Below are positions 19,404 to 30,000 of a DNA stretch of 64,000 nucleotides, in pieces (position 1 is the stretch's first letter; every line of letters begins with the position of its first letter). Position numbers and translations under genes: made by a program. The notes beneath the pieces were generated by a model that saw only the letters and a program-made list of their open reading frames with translations, searched no databases and was not told where the DNA came from. The DNA comes from JABDKH01 sp963768565 (GTDB lineage: Bacteria; Bacteroidota; Rhodothermia; Rhodothermales; JABDKH01). The stretch covers positions 1-64,000 of the forward strand of contig CAVYIO010000019.1 of the NCBI GenBank assembly GCA_963768565.1, read 5' to 3'.

Positions 19404-19802
19404 CGTAGTCAAAGATTGATTTTCGGACTGGCGCCGGCCATGATAATACCGCTTCTGGTCCTGTCCGGAGCCTGCCAGATCAGCGGCCCGGACGACGAAC
19501 CCGGGCTCGACGAGCTGGAGACCAGAATTCTCGCGTTGATAGGCGAGGCACCTGCTCAGGAAGCGAGTTCATGCCGTGCGATCGCGTTCGGATCGAAACC
19601 CTGCGGCGGTCCGTGGTCGTACCTGATCTACTCGACAGAATTCACCGACGACGCGGAGCTTGCCGGTCTCGTTGAAGAGTACAACCAGGTTCAGGCGCGC
19701 GTCAATCGAGAGAAAGGCACCGTGTCAGACTGCATGTTCGTCACTCCGCCCGACATTGCACATCAAGGCGGGTACTGCAAACAGGCTGCGGACGCGCAGT
19801 GA
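19404..19802 (+). CDS. Small Cys-containing lipoprotein, unknown function
   Basis: About 132 residues. The signal peptide MRSQRLIFGLAPAMIIPLLV ends in a lipobox, LSGAC. The mature part has four further cysteines (SSCRAIAFGSKPCGGPW, VSDCMF, GGYCKQ), which could form two disulfides in the periplasm. The frame is open upstream to 19365 (MTVMQAFEKPVIM), but the ATG at 19404 gives the best signal peptide. It is convergent with the acyl-CoA dehydrogenase gene 40 bp downstream. I do not recognise a named family. A truncated copy is at the far left of the window. Confidence 0.75.
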   Translation, partial: RSQRLIFGLAPAMIIPLLVLSGACQISGPDDEPGLDELETRILALIGEAPAQEASSCRAIAFGSKPCGGPWSYLIYSTEFTDDAELAGLVEEYNQVQARVNREKGTVSDCMFVTPPDIAHQGGYCKQAADAQ

Positions 19803-19842
19803 TTCGCTCTGCACTCTGATTAAGCCCCGCACGCAACGACAA

Positions 19843-21869
19843 TCAGCCTTCCGTTTCCGGTGAGGTCGGTGCCTCGACAACGGCACCATCACCCCCGGAC
19901 AAAACGTTCGACCCCGGGAATTGTCTAACGTGACCTATGGCAACCGGTCGTCCCTCACCGTTTGCGACGGGTGAGGACTCGTGGATCACGTAGTCCGAGT
20001 TGGGCAGAGTATCGTTGTGAAGCCGCGAGGCCGTTGCAGCCTCACGCATCGAGTCGTCCGCGTTAACCCGCAGCTCTCTGAACGTGTTGAGAATCCTCAA
20101 TTCAAACAGATCGAATGCGTGCTGGAAAGCTGTTCGGTCTCGCTCGTAGACTTCGCCGCGTTCACCGGAACGAAGAAGCTGATCCATCTTTGAGGCCGAC
20201 GCGGTCATCGCAAAGATGTACATCGCGACGTTCGCCAGACGGGCCTGATCGACCTGCCGTTGAATGACTTCCTCACGGTGCCACTTACTGACGAGCTTGA
20301 AGTAGTGTGTGTGCTCGCGTACCAGTCTCGAGATACGCTCCGCGTATGAACTGAGCGACGGATGCAATCCACGTACGACCGGAGCCGGTGGCTTGAGTCC
20401 CAGGAACAGCTCGGCACCGAGCTTGATCGAGCGCCGAAGAATAGTCGGCTTCAAGCCATTCTCAAGAATACGGTTCAGGTTTGCGGAGATCGACTCGTCG
20501 GCGTCCCACCCCATCGCACCCTGAATCAACAGCATGTGCTCCGCCAGCTGCTTGCCGCCGTACGCGAAGACGAACGACTGCATGACTTCGTTCGATCCCT
20601 CGACGATGCGATGAATCCGGTTGTCGCGCCAGAGCCGCTCGAACTCGTTCTCGGTCATGTAGCCTTCGCCGCCCATGATCTGCATCGCGTCATCGATGGT
20701 TTCCCATCCCATCTCCGAGCAGAACACCTTGCAGATTGCCGTCTCGAACATGATGTCCTCGTCGCCGCGATCAAGAATCCCCGTTACCGCATAGAGCATG
20801 GCGTCCATGGCAAACGTCAGAGCCGACATTCGGGCGATACGCTCTTGCACCAGCTCGAAGTCCGCGATCGGGCGCTCGAACTGGTACCGGGTCTGCGCCC
20901 ACTTGGTCGCCTGGTCACGCGATCTCTTGGCCGCACCTGTAACGCCTGCTGATAGCGTGCATCGTCCGTAGTTGAGACACGTCAGCGCGACGTTGAGTCC
21001 TTTGCCTTCGCGGTGCAGCAGATTCTCCTTCGGCACGCGGACGTTCGTGAATCGAATGCGTGCCTGCCACGTGCCCCGAATGCCAGTCTTGCTCCGGTTC
21101 TTTTCAAAGATGTCGACGCCTTCCATGTCCGGCGTGCAGATAAGCGCCGTGACGGCCTCGGTCTCCTTGCCGGTCTTCGGATCGCGAATCATTTGCTTCG
21201 CCGTTACGGTCAGCATTCCGCTCTTGTATGCGGACGTGCTCCACTTCTTCTCTCCGTTGAGGACGTAGTACTCACCGTCCTCGATCTTCTCGCAGCGCGT
21301 CTCCTGCCCGCCGCGTCGCAGCCGACGTGAGGCTCCGAAAGACAGAACGCCGACAGGTATTCGCGCGCAACCTTGGGCAGAAATCTGTTCTTCTGATCCT
21401 CGGTTCCGAACAACATCAGCGCCTTGCATCCGATCGACTGGTGCGCAGAAACCATCACCGCCGTCGAGCCGCAATAACTTCCGATGCGCTCAAGCACCCG
21501 GTTGTAGCTTGATACGCCCAGCCCCAGTCCGCCGTACTCCTCCGGGATGGTCATCCCCATGACACCGAGATCGAAGAGCCGCTCGATGACCCAGTCGGGG
21601 ATAAACTCCTCCTGGTCGATCTGCACTGCCGGGTGCTCGTCGCGCAGGTAACTCTCGAGTCGCTCGAGCAGCGTGTCACACTTTACACGCTCGTCGTTCG
21701 AGACATGAGGGTAGGGAAAGACAAGTTCGCTCCTGAATCGGCCCCAGAAGAGGTTCTTGACAAAGCCCATTTCGGAGGGCTCCGGACCGAGCATCACCTC
21801 GATGTCCTCGATCATCTTGCGGTCCCGCTCGGAGACCTTCTTCAGGGTACTAAAACTTGCAGTCGACAT
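19843..21869 (-). CDS. Long-form acyl-CoA dehydrogenase, split by a 1-nt frameshift
   Basis: A flavoprotein that oxidises acyl-CoA to enoyl-CoA in beta-oxidation. About 675 residues when joined, longer than the usual 380, as in very-long-chain dehydrogenases with an extra C-terminal helical domain. The N-terminal part (MSTASFSTLKKV) contains IPEEYGGLGLG and FCLSEPHVGCDAAG; the second part resumes with GQETRCEKIEDGEYYVLNGEKKW and includes DDAMQIMGGEGYM and RIVEGSNEVMQ. The break lies in gcggcgggcagg near 21305-21318. Both parts fit one gene perfectly, so a sequencing error is likely. It is divergent from pyrF across 262 bp. Confidence 0.88.
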
Positions 21870-22064
21870 ATAGAAAACTCCTTTACATTCGTTGCGGCCG
21901 CAGCCTTATGTGGTCTGTCGGAATCGGCCCGTCGTGGCTCTCATGATAACACAACATACGCCGCGGCGAGGGTCGCTGGAAGCGCTTTTCCACGCAGTCT
22001 GTGACACTTGCATGTCCTCACTGTTCCGGCCATAAATCACGGCACATTTCATTTCACACTAAAC

Positions 22065-22088
22065 GAGACAAGACGCGGATCTTGTCTC
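22065..22088. promoter_or_regulatory. Perfect hairpin in the pyrF leader
   Basis: The sequence gagacaaga-cgcgga-tcttgtctc is a 9-bp perfect inverted repeat with a 6-nt loop, 43 bp before the pyrF start. There is no T-run after it. It could be an operator or an RNA hairpin. The rest of the 262-bp divergent gap shows nothing I can name. Confidence 0.45.
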
Positions 22089-22131
22089 CGCATCCGGTGT
22101 CTATCTTCGGCCAAACTGACCTCCTCGATTC

Positions 22132-22974
22132 GTGTCCGCCACCAGATCATTTACCGATAAACTGCAGAGGTCCCAGGACGACACCGGCTCTCTCGTCTGT
22201 GTCGGCCTGGATCCTGACCGCGCGCGACTCCCCGACGTCCTTTCCGGCTCCGTGTCGCTGCACGAACGAGTTTTCACGTTTTGCTGTGACATTCTGGAAG
22301 CCACACGTGACTACGCGTGTGCCTACAAGCTCAATTTCGCGTTTTTCGAGGCCCTGGGAGCCGACGGGTGGAACGTCCTTGAGCGTCTGGTTTCAGTAAT
22401 ACCCGATTCAAAGATCAAAATCGCCGACGCGAAACGCGGCGATATCGGAAACACCGGCCGCTTCTACGCAGAGTCCATACTGCAGGCTCTCAACTTCGAC
22501 GCATGTACGGTTTCGCCGTATATGGGCAGAAGCTCCGTCGAGCCGTTCCTGCAGTATCGGGGTAAAGCGGCCTTTGTATTAGCCCGCACGTCAAATCCTG
22601 ATGCGCGGGAAATCCAGGAGTGGTCTCAAGCGGGTGTACCCCTCTACCGACACGTGGCCCGCAGCGCGGTCTCGTGGGGACGTGAACTGGACGGCGAAGT
22701 CGGACTCGTGGTCGGGGCTACCGACCCTGTCGGCCTCGCCCACCTTCGGGATGAATGTCCGTCGACCTGCTTCCTCGTGCCTGGAATCGGTAGCCAGGGA
22801 GGAGATGTTTCTCGCGTCCTGGCAGCCGGTTTGACGGCCGACGGTCCCCTGATCATCAACAGCAGCCGCGGCATCCTGTATGCCGACTCGGGGGCCGACT
22901 ACGCCGCGGCAGCCGAACGCGCCGCGCGTGACCTGCGAGACGAGATCGAACGAAACAGGCCGGGCAACGCGTAA
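22132..22974 (+). CDS. pyrF: Orotidine 5'-phosphate decarboxylase (type 2)
   Basis: Catalyses the last step of UMP synthesis, removing CO2 from OMP. 280 residues. The catalytic Asp-Lys-Asp signature is visible as KIADAKRGDIGNT, with VCVGLDPD near the N-terminus and the phosphate-binding end GPLIINSSRGILYA. Length and motif match the PyrF group II (about 270-310 residues) rather than the shorter group I. The start is a GTG (MSATRSFTDKL); no nearby ATG gives a complete N-terminus. A 9-bp hairpin lies in the leader. Confidence 0.93.
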   Translation: MSATRSFTDKLQRSQDDTGSLVCVGLDPDRARLPDVLSGSVSLHERVFTFCCDILEATRDYACAYKLNFAFFEALGADGWNVLERLVSVIPDSKIKIADAKRGDIGNTGRFYAESILQALNFDACTVSPYMGRSSVEPFLQYRGKAAFVLARTSNPDAREIQEWSQAGVPLYRHVARSAVSWGRELDGEVGLVVGATDPVGLAHLRDECPSTCFLVPGIGSQGGDVSRVLAAGLTADGPLIINSSRGILYADSGADYAAAAERAARDLRDEIERNRPGNA

Positions 22975-23068
22975 TTGCCACCCGTCGCGTTATGCCGTGG
23001 CCTGAAGCCGTGTCATAACAGAGGCGGGACGCCAACGGTCGGTTTAAGGATACCCTCTCAGCACGCCT

Positions 23069-24472
23069 ATGCTCGCTCGGACCTACGGGCAGGCCGCGGT
23101 CGATTCCTCTCTACTATGTGAAGAGTCGCGCGCGCGGATTCACGAGTTGCCGGAAGCACTCGTGCACGACATCTGGAACAGACGAGAATACGATCACAAA
23201 TTTCTCGAGACGGTCCGGGGCGAACCGGTGCTCGTGCTTCAGACCGGTCAACCAAACCGGGACGCTGGACCGGACTTCCTCGACGCGCGCATCAAGATCG
23301 GTCGAACCGAATGGATTGGAGACGTCGAGATTCATCGCACCTCGAGCGAGTGGCTCCAGCATCGCCATGATCGAGACGCTCGCTACAACCGGGTCATTCT
23401 TCACGTCGTGCTCGTGGCCGATCTGTGGACGGGCCGGCTCCAGCGCAAGGATACGACGCTCTTGCCCGAGATTGCGCTTTCGGGGTTTCTGCGCCGGCCG
23501 CTTCGGCAACTGCTCGTACAGCTTCATAGAAGCAACGGCACGGCCCTGCCATGTGAACACGCGTGGCCACGAATCCCCCAATCATTGACGGGTTCCTTTG
23601 TTCGGGAGATGGCTGAGGTCCGACTTTCACGGCGCGCTGTAGAAGTTCAGACCGAGTTCGACCGATCCGGAAATCTGGATCAGGTTGTGTATGCCCGTGT
23701 ACTCGCTGCACTCGGATACTCCAAGAACCAGGAGCCCATGCATGAGCTCGCGCACCGCGTTCCACTGGCAGAACTTCACGGGTGTGCCGACAGGATCGAC
23801 GCCGAGGCACTTCTGATGGGTACCGCAGCGCTGATTCCCTCACCGGAAGAGGTTGAAGGTGACCGGGACTCCGTTGCCTACGTCGATATGCTCAGACGCA
23901 GGTACCGGAGCATTGCGCGACGGGCCGACCGGCCCGCAATGAACCGGACACAATGGACTTTCTTCCGCTTGAGACCATCCAACTTTCCGCCAATCCGTAT
24001 CGCGCAGGCCGCCGCTCTCGTCGCTGACGGATTTCTCGGCCACGATCAACCCGGAGCCAGGCTCCTGGGAATTATCGAGCGGTCAGACAGCCCTCTGAAG
24101 ACGCTCCGCCAGATCATGGCCGTCACGATGAACCCGTTCTGGCTGTCACATGTCCGACTGGAAAGACCACTGCGAGGCTCTCCAACCTCGCTGGGTACCG
24201 GCCGCATTGATCACATCTTGCTTAACGCGATCCTCCCGGTTCTTGACTTTCAGGCCCTGAGATCCGGAAGAGCCGAAATCAGACAACAGATCCGCCGGAT
24301 ATGCCGCGAACTTCCAGCCGAGAACGACGAGATAACACGTCGCTACACCGACCTTGGAATTCCGCACAACAGTGCAGAGACCACCCAGGGGATACACGAA
24401 ATGCATGGCAGCCTTTGCATTCGACACGGGTGCCTGAGATGTCAGATCGGACGCTTTATATTGTCGGGGTAG
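23069..24472 (+). CDS. DUF2851 family protein
   Basis: 467 residues. It matches the Bacteroidota family DUF2851: near the N-terminus LHDIWN-like and EPVLVLQTGQPNRDAGPDFLDA, then GDVEIHRTSSEW followed by HxHDxDxRYNxVILHVV, and at the C-terminus a QGIHEMHG segment with Cys residues (CIRHGCLRCQIG) that could bind metal. No function is known. No signal peptide is seen, so it is probably cytoplasmic. The ABM-domain gene starts 25 bp downstream, suggesting co-transcription. Confidence 0.85.
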   Translation: MLARTYGQAAVDSSLLCEESRARIHELPEALVHDIWNRREYDHKFLETVRGEPVLVLQTGQPNRDAGPDFLDARIKIGRTEWIGDVEIHRTSSEWLQHRHDRDARYNRVILHVVLVADLWTGRLQRKDTTLLPEIALSGFLRRPLRQLLVQLHRSNGTALPCEHAWPRIPQSLTGSFVREMAEVRLSRRAVEVQTEFDRSGNLDQVVYARVLAALGYSKNQEPMHELAHRVPLAELHGCADRIDAEALLMGTAALIPSPEEVEGDRDSVAYVDMLRRRYRSIARRADRPAMNRTQWTFFRLRPSNFPPIRIAQAAALVADGFLGHDQPGARLLGIIERSDSPLKTLRQIMAVTMNPFWLSHVRLERPLRGSPTSLGTGRIDHILLNAILPVLDFQALRSGRAEIRQQIRRICRELPAENDEITRRYTDLGIPHNSAETTQGIHEMHGSLCIRHGCLRCQIGRFILSG

Positions 24473-24497
24473 ATGCGCCTCCAACCACCCTCCCGCC

Positions 24498-24839
24498 ATG
24501 GATCCAGTTATCGTCCGGCTTGTTCGCATGACCTTCCAGACGGAGAAGGTCGACGACTTCCTGCAGCTGTTCAGTCGGGTTGCCGGCTACATCCGGTCGT
24601 TTCCGGGGTGCAAGCGGCTTGAGTTGCTGGAGGACCACACACAGCCGAACGTCTTCACGACATACAGCATATGGGCTTCGGACCGCGACCTCGACGAATA
24701 CAAACTCAGCCCTTTGTTTGAGGAAACGTGGAGTGTAACCAGGGCGATGTTTTCAGAAAGCCCGACCGCCGTCAGCTACCGCGTGGTTCGCACGGCAGAA
24801 GAGATCGACCAGCTTGCCGGAACCCTCGGCAGCGAATAG
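24498..24839 (+). CDS. Antibiotic biosynthesis monooxygenase (ABM) domain protein
   Basis: 113 residues of the dimeric alpha-beta ABM fold, found in small cofactor-free monooxygenases and in heme-degrading or quinol-oxidising proteins. Matching features are VRLVRMTFQTEKVDDFLQLF, FPGCKRLELLEDHTQPNVF and a YSIWASDRDLDEYKLSPLF segment. The substrate cannot be told from sequence. It follows DUF2851 closely and is convergent with the lipoprotein gene at 24856. Confidence 0.8.
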   Translation: MDPVIVRLVRMTFQTEKVDDFLQLFSRVAGYIRSFPGCKRLELLEDHTQPNVFTTYSIWASDRDLDEYKLSPLFEETWSVTRAMFSESPTAVSYRVVRTAEEIDQLAGTLGSE

Positions 24840-24855
24840 AAATCAAGACCACCTG

Positions 24856-25392
24856 TCACGGATCCCTGCGAATCATCCGTCCACGATCCGATGCAGCGAG
24901 CGTGTACTCTACGCCCACATAAAACGGCGGCACGTGCTGATACGTAGCCGGTTCTCGAAGGATCGGGCGCATCCAACCAGCATCCTCAGCCACCCGGCTC
25001 ACAACATCGTCGTACCGATTCGCGATCAGGTGGTGGTCGGTGACAATACTTCCGAGGAGCCGACTCGAGGATCGGTATCCCGCCCAACCGGACGTCAGAA
25101 GCGACAACTCCTTTCGGTGTGACTCAGCCAGGAGTACGTGATCAGCAACAATCGACTCGAACCGGTCTGCGTGAACGGCCAGTGCTGGATTGGCGGACAC
25201 TTTGCTACGGAGCGCGGCAAGGTCGTTCTCCGCACGGGCAAGCGAACGCTCGAACTGGTCGTTCGCCTGCTCAATCTCCGTAATCGTCTTCTCTTCCGTG
25301 CCATAACCTCCGTACATCCGACATCCGGAAAGCATTAAGACAGAAAAGATTGCGAGGGCGACAGTTCGCGAGGCTGCTGTGATATGATCCAC
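24856..25392 (-). CDS. Putative lipoprotein with helical domain, unknown function
   Basis: About 178 residues from a GTG start (VDHITAASRTVALAIFSVLM) that gives a lipoprotein signal ending in MLSGC. The mature part has a helical, coiled-coil-like section (KTITEIEQANDQFERSLARAENDLAALRSK) and a C-terminus FYVGVEYTLAASDRG. The upstream open frame to 25521 overlaps the glgC stop and is unlikely to be coding. No family was recognised. Confidence 0.6.
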   Translation of the reverse strand: MDHITAASRTVALAIFSVLMLSGCRMYGGYGTEEKTITEIEQANDQFERSLARAENDLAALRSKVSANPALAVHADRFESIVADHVLLAESHRKELSLLTSGWAGYRSSSRLLGSIVTDHHLIANRYDDVVSRVAEDAGWMRPILREPATYQHVPPFYVGVEYTLAASDRGRMIRRDP

Positions 25393-25517
25393 GGTTGAGC
25401 AGGTCTTATTGTGTGTGTACGAGAACGACAGCGCATACGGTGTCGAGCAAGACAATCGAAAACGAACAATCGTGATTCGATGATCCCCGCGTGCATCCAG
25501 CGCGACGCTGCTCGCCG

Positions 25518-26785
25518 TCAAATAACCGTACCGGCCGGAATCGACACGTTCTTGGGCACGACGATGATGCCGTCGCGGATGACAAAGCCCTCTCCCTCAC
25601 CTTCCTGGACTCCTGCCGCATTCGCAATCACGCAATCTTCGCCAATGCTGACATTGCGATCGATGATCGCATTCTCAACTCGCGAGCGCGCTCCTATTCC
25701 CGGCCGGTCCGGGCCATTCTTGACCTCTCTGATCTCCGGTTCGGTCCAGGGGTAGTAATCCGCGCCCATGAACACCGAGTTCTTGAGAACGGATCCATGA
25801 TCGAAGAAGGACCGGATCCCGACGACTGAGTTGACTATTTCGGCGTCCACAATGACGCACGATTCGGCCACGATGGAACGCGTGATGCGGGAATTCTGGA
25901 TCTTCGCCGGCGCAAGCATCCGGGCATTCGTGTACAGCGGCATCTTGGGATTGAACATGTCGAAATCGGGCTCCTCCTTCGCGAGCATCAAATTCGCGTC
26001 GTAGAACGAGCGGATCGTTCCGATGTCACTCCAATAGCCTTCGAACGGATAGCTCACAACGCGCAGCGTCTTGATCGCCGACGGTATGATTTCCTTGCCG
26101 AAATCATGTGCGGTCGGATGAGCATCCAGTAGTGACCGAAGGACCCCCTGATTAAAGACGTAGATACCCATGGACGCCAGAAACGTCCGCCCCTGGGCCT
26201 GCATCGTTGCGCTGACCGGGCTGACCTTATCCGTAAGTTCGTCACGAAGGGGCTTCTCGTAGAACTCCGTGATCACGTGATCCTCGTCCGTCTTCAGAAT
26301 ACCGAAACCAGGTGCCTCATCGGCGGTGACGGGAATCGAGGCAATCGAAATCTGGGCCTCCGACTTCTTGTGGTGCGCCAGAAGTTTCCGATAGTCCATC
26401 GAATAAAGCTGGTCGCCCGAAAGAATCAGGGCGTAGTCGTACCGGTAGCTGACAAGGTGGTTCATGCTTTGCCGAACCGCATCGGCCGTACCCTGAAACC
26501 AGTCCTTCGACAGCGGGGTTTGCTCCGCAGCCAGGATATTGACAAAGCCGTTTCTGAATCTATCGAATTGATATGACCGGGCGATGTGACGGTTCAGGCT
26601 GGCCGAATTGAACTGCGTCAGGACAAACATGCGATTGATGTCCGAGTTGATGCAGTTGGAGATGGGAATGTCGATGAGCCGGTACTTGCCGGCGAGCGGA
26701 ACGGCCGGCTTTGATCGTGAAGTGTCAACGGGTGCAGGCGACTTCCGGCACCGCCTCCAAGAATCACACTGATAATTTCGTCCAT
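25518..26785 (-). CDS. glgC: Glucose-1-phosphate adenylyltransferase, 1-nt frameshift near the N-terminus
   Basis: Makes ADP-glucose from glucose-1-phosphate and ATP, the committed step of glycogen synthesis. 422 residues when corrected. The N-terminus MDEIISVILGGGAGSRLHPLT is the nucleotide-binding signature; after the break the frame continues SRSKPAVPLAGKYRLIDIPI, then GTADAVRQ, EGYWSDIGTIRSFYDANL and a left-handed beta-helix tail ending SIPAGTVI. One T is missing from a TTT run near 26727, which explains the shift. This is almost certainly a sequencing error. It is divergent from the DUF4175 gene; the 223-bp gap between them shows nothing recognisable. Confidence 0.9.
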
Positions 26786-27008
26786 TCTCTCCTCCCGCGC
26801 CGAGCGGCGCTCTAAGGTCGACCCAGCTATTGATCGTTGTGAGCGCACGAAACGGAATCGTGCATAGCGTGAAATATACAATCCCGGAGCACGACTCATT
26901 GTAGGTGGAAACAGGAAGATTCGTCACCATGAAATTGCAGGCATAGCGTGCCGAAACACGAGCAACGGCGGGTGGTACATGCACCTGCACCCCGCCCCAC
27001 CAAGCGTT

Positions 27009-30000
27009 ATGAGTGAATCGACTCGACAGGCCGTTGACGCCATCAGGCGCAAGCTTCGTGAAGCGCGCCGCAGGCTCCTGTTTGCCCGACTGGCTCAGGG
27101 ACTGGTGGCTGGACTGGCTTGTTCGGCTGCGATCTGGCTGCTTCTGGCCGGAGCTGAAACGCTGCTGTGGATGCCGTCTGTCGCACGCACAGTGTTGGTC
27201 ATCGGCGCGATCGCGATCCTGGTTTTCGTTGTTTCTCGATTCATGCTGGACCCCGCAGCTCGACTTGTCGGACTGCTGGCGCATCCCGAAGAGGAAACGG
27301 TCGCCCGCATCGTTGAGAGCAAAGTGCCGCCGGCAACGGATCGACTGCTCAACATACTGCACCTCTCCAGCGGCCGACACAGCCGCAGTACGGACGGCCT
27401 TGTTGACGGCGCGATCAATATGCTCAGTACGCCTATTGCGGGCATCTCTTTCGATGCAGTAGAGGACTTTGAGCGCTTCCGGCGCACCGTACGCTACGCC
27501 ATGATTCCGCTGGCGGGTCTGATTGTCGTGCTGCTGACGGCCCCGGGACCGTTCTTTGGCGCTACAGCGCGTCTGATGCATCTTTCCGAGTCGTTCGCAA
27601 AACCGGCACCGTTCGTCATCGATGTTGAACCCGGCGATGCAGAGATCATCCGCGGTGACTCGCTCATGGTCCGCATTACGATCCGCGGTAAGGCGGACGT
27701 GAGTCCGGAGCTCGAGTTTCGACGTGAAGGCGAACGATCTGTCTCCAGGTCGAGGCCGACACGCGGCTCCCCGACTTCGTTTGACTACACGGAATCGAAC
27801 GTCAGACAGAGTTTTGATTACCGCGTTGTGGCCCGGCCCGTAACATCTACCTGGTACAGGGTTGACGTCGTCGATCGGCCGGTGGTCCGGGAGTTGAGTG
27901 TTGCCATTGAAAGCCCGCGATATTCTCGCATCGGACGACAGGAACTGGGAGCGAATGTCGGCGACGTGAGTGCTCTGCCGGGTTCACGGATCATCTTGAC
28001 GGCTGAACTGGGTGGAAGTCCCGCCGGTACGGCGGATGTCGTGTTCGACGACGGAACGCGTCGTTCACTGTCGATCGTAGATGGGGTGGCATCGGGTGAT
28101 TTCACGCTTGTCCGATCAGGCTCCTACCACGTCGAATTGGCCAGCGATGAAGGAGTCAAGAGCGTCAGCCCGATAACGTATCGACTCGGACTTCTCACGG
28201 ACGGACCGCCGTCCGTCTCCATCATCAAACCAGATGTAACAGCGGAGCTATCTGAACCGTTCGAGCCAGCCCTGACAGCGCGTGTGATGGACGACTATGG
28301 CGTGCACAGGGTCAGCCTGATGTACCGCCTTGCACAGAGTCGATTCGGATCCGTTCGGGAGTCGTTCACCGAGCTGCCCATCGAGACCTTCAAGGGGACT
28401 GACCTTGACCAGGTGATCGAGCGAATCTGGAAAATGAAATCCGAGTCCGGATTGTCCCCGGTGCCGGGCGACGTCTTCGAGTACTTCATCCGTGTCTGGG
28501 ATAACGACACGTACAGCGGATACAAGTCCGCCGATTCCAGGACGCACACGTTCGTCATGCCGTCACTGGCGGATCGATTTCGAGAGCTCGAAGAGGAATC
28601 GGACGAGACAACGGACGAGTTGGAGGATCTTCTGGACAAGGCGGGAGAAGTGGGTGAGCGCTTCGATGAACTCCGCGACGAGTTGAGGAGCAAACCTGAA
28701 GCGGATTGGGACGATTCCCGCGAGCTTGAACAGATTCAGGACCTCCAGCAGGAGGTCGACCAGCAACTCGAGGACATCTCACAAGACGTCAACGATCTCG
28801 TCCAGCAGCTGCAGGACAACAGCTTGCTCAGCGATGAGACGATGGAGGTGTACGAGCAACTTCAGCGCGCCATCGAAGAGATCAGTTCGCCGGAACTCAT
28901 GGAAGCGCTCCAGAAACTTCGTGAAGCCATGCAGTCCATGGATCCGCAGCAGATGCAGCAGGCCATGCAGGACTTCGAATTCAACGAGGACCAATTCAAG
29001 GAAAGACTGGAGCGAGCCCTGGAGCTGTTCAAGAGACTCAAGGCCCGTCAGGGTCTGGAAGAGGCCGCCCGACGAGCGGAGGAGCTTGCCGGAATTCAGG
29101 AGGAGCTTCAAAAAGAGACGCAAAAGCTGCTGGACGAGAAGGAATCCTCAGGCCAGGAGAAGCCGTCGGACGAGCGTGAAGGGGCCGATCCCGATGAGGG
29201 TGCCGAGAACAACGAGCAGGCTGAGGATCTGGCACGTCAGCAGGAGCAAGCCGAGGCGGAGATGAAAGATCTTCAGGAACAGCTCGAACAGCTGCAGGAG
29301 ATGCTGGAGGAGATTCCCCGCGTGCCGTCAAATCAACTGGAGCAGATCCGATCGCAGCTTGAGAATCAGGACATTCCGCAGCAGATGAAGGACAACGCGG
29401 AGCAGCTGCGTCAACAGCAAATGCAGCCTGCGAAGCAGGGGCAGCAGCAGATGCAGCAACAGCTGCAGAACCTGCAACAGCAGCTCAGCGATATGCAGCA
29501 GAGTATGGCAGGCAAACAGCTTCAGGTCAACATGGCGGGGCTGCGCCAGGCGCTGAACGACGTGCTCATACTATCGCAACAACAGGAGGCCATGAAGGCA
29601 GATGTTGAGGGCACGGCCTCCGACAGTCCGACGCTCAGACAATATGCCAAACATCAGATCGAGCTTGGCGAAGGCCTTCGCGTTGTGAGTGACACACTTC
29701 AAAAGCTATCCCGCGAGATACCGGAGATGTCGCGCGAAGTGCAGGCTCATACGGGCTCGGCACTCCGCGAGATGAGCCAGGCCACGGTGGCACTCGCCGA
29801 TCGATCGGCCCGCAGAGCGGCTGGCCATCAGAAGGGTTCCATGATGCATCTGAATGAACTGGCCCTCCTGCTGAGCGACTTGCTCAACATGCTGATGAAT
29901 CAGCAGATGAATATGGGTGCGCCGTCAATGCAGCAGATGCTGGATCAACTGCAGCAAATGGCTGGACAGCAGCAGCAGCTCAATCAGCAGATCCAGGAAA

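Larger units (their letters stand above)
9894..19526. repeat. Right arm of a 19-kb imperfect inverted repeat
   Basis: The mirror image of 271-9875, slightly longer because of net insertions. Its outer flank is natural: the lipoprotein gene crossing 19526 continues into a complete coding sequence. Indels relative to the left arm cluster between about 10.8 and 16.3 kb and disrupt five of the six cassette genes; the outermost DUF1501 gene is intact. Where I aligned DUF1501 (17810-18050) and WG (13846-14085) coding sequence base by base, the substitutions were at third codon positions and synonymous. Confidence 0.9.

Noticed and set aside
271..19526. Composite transposon or insertion element with terminal inverted repeats
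   Set aside because: No transposase, integrase or target-site duplication is present; the arms are whole housekeeping/exported gene clusters meeting inside serS.
25393..25521. Extended N-terminus of the lipoprotein gene at 24856
   Set aside because: The extra codons overlap the glgC stop and would bury the signal peptide; the GTG at 25392 gives a normal lipoprotein start.
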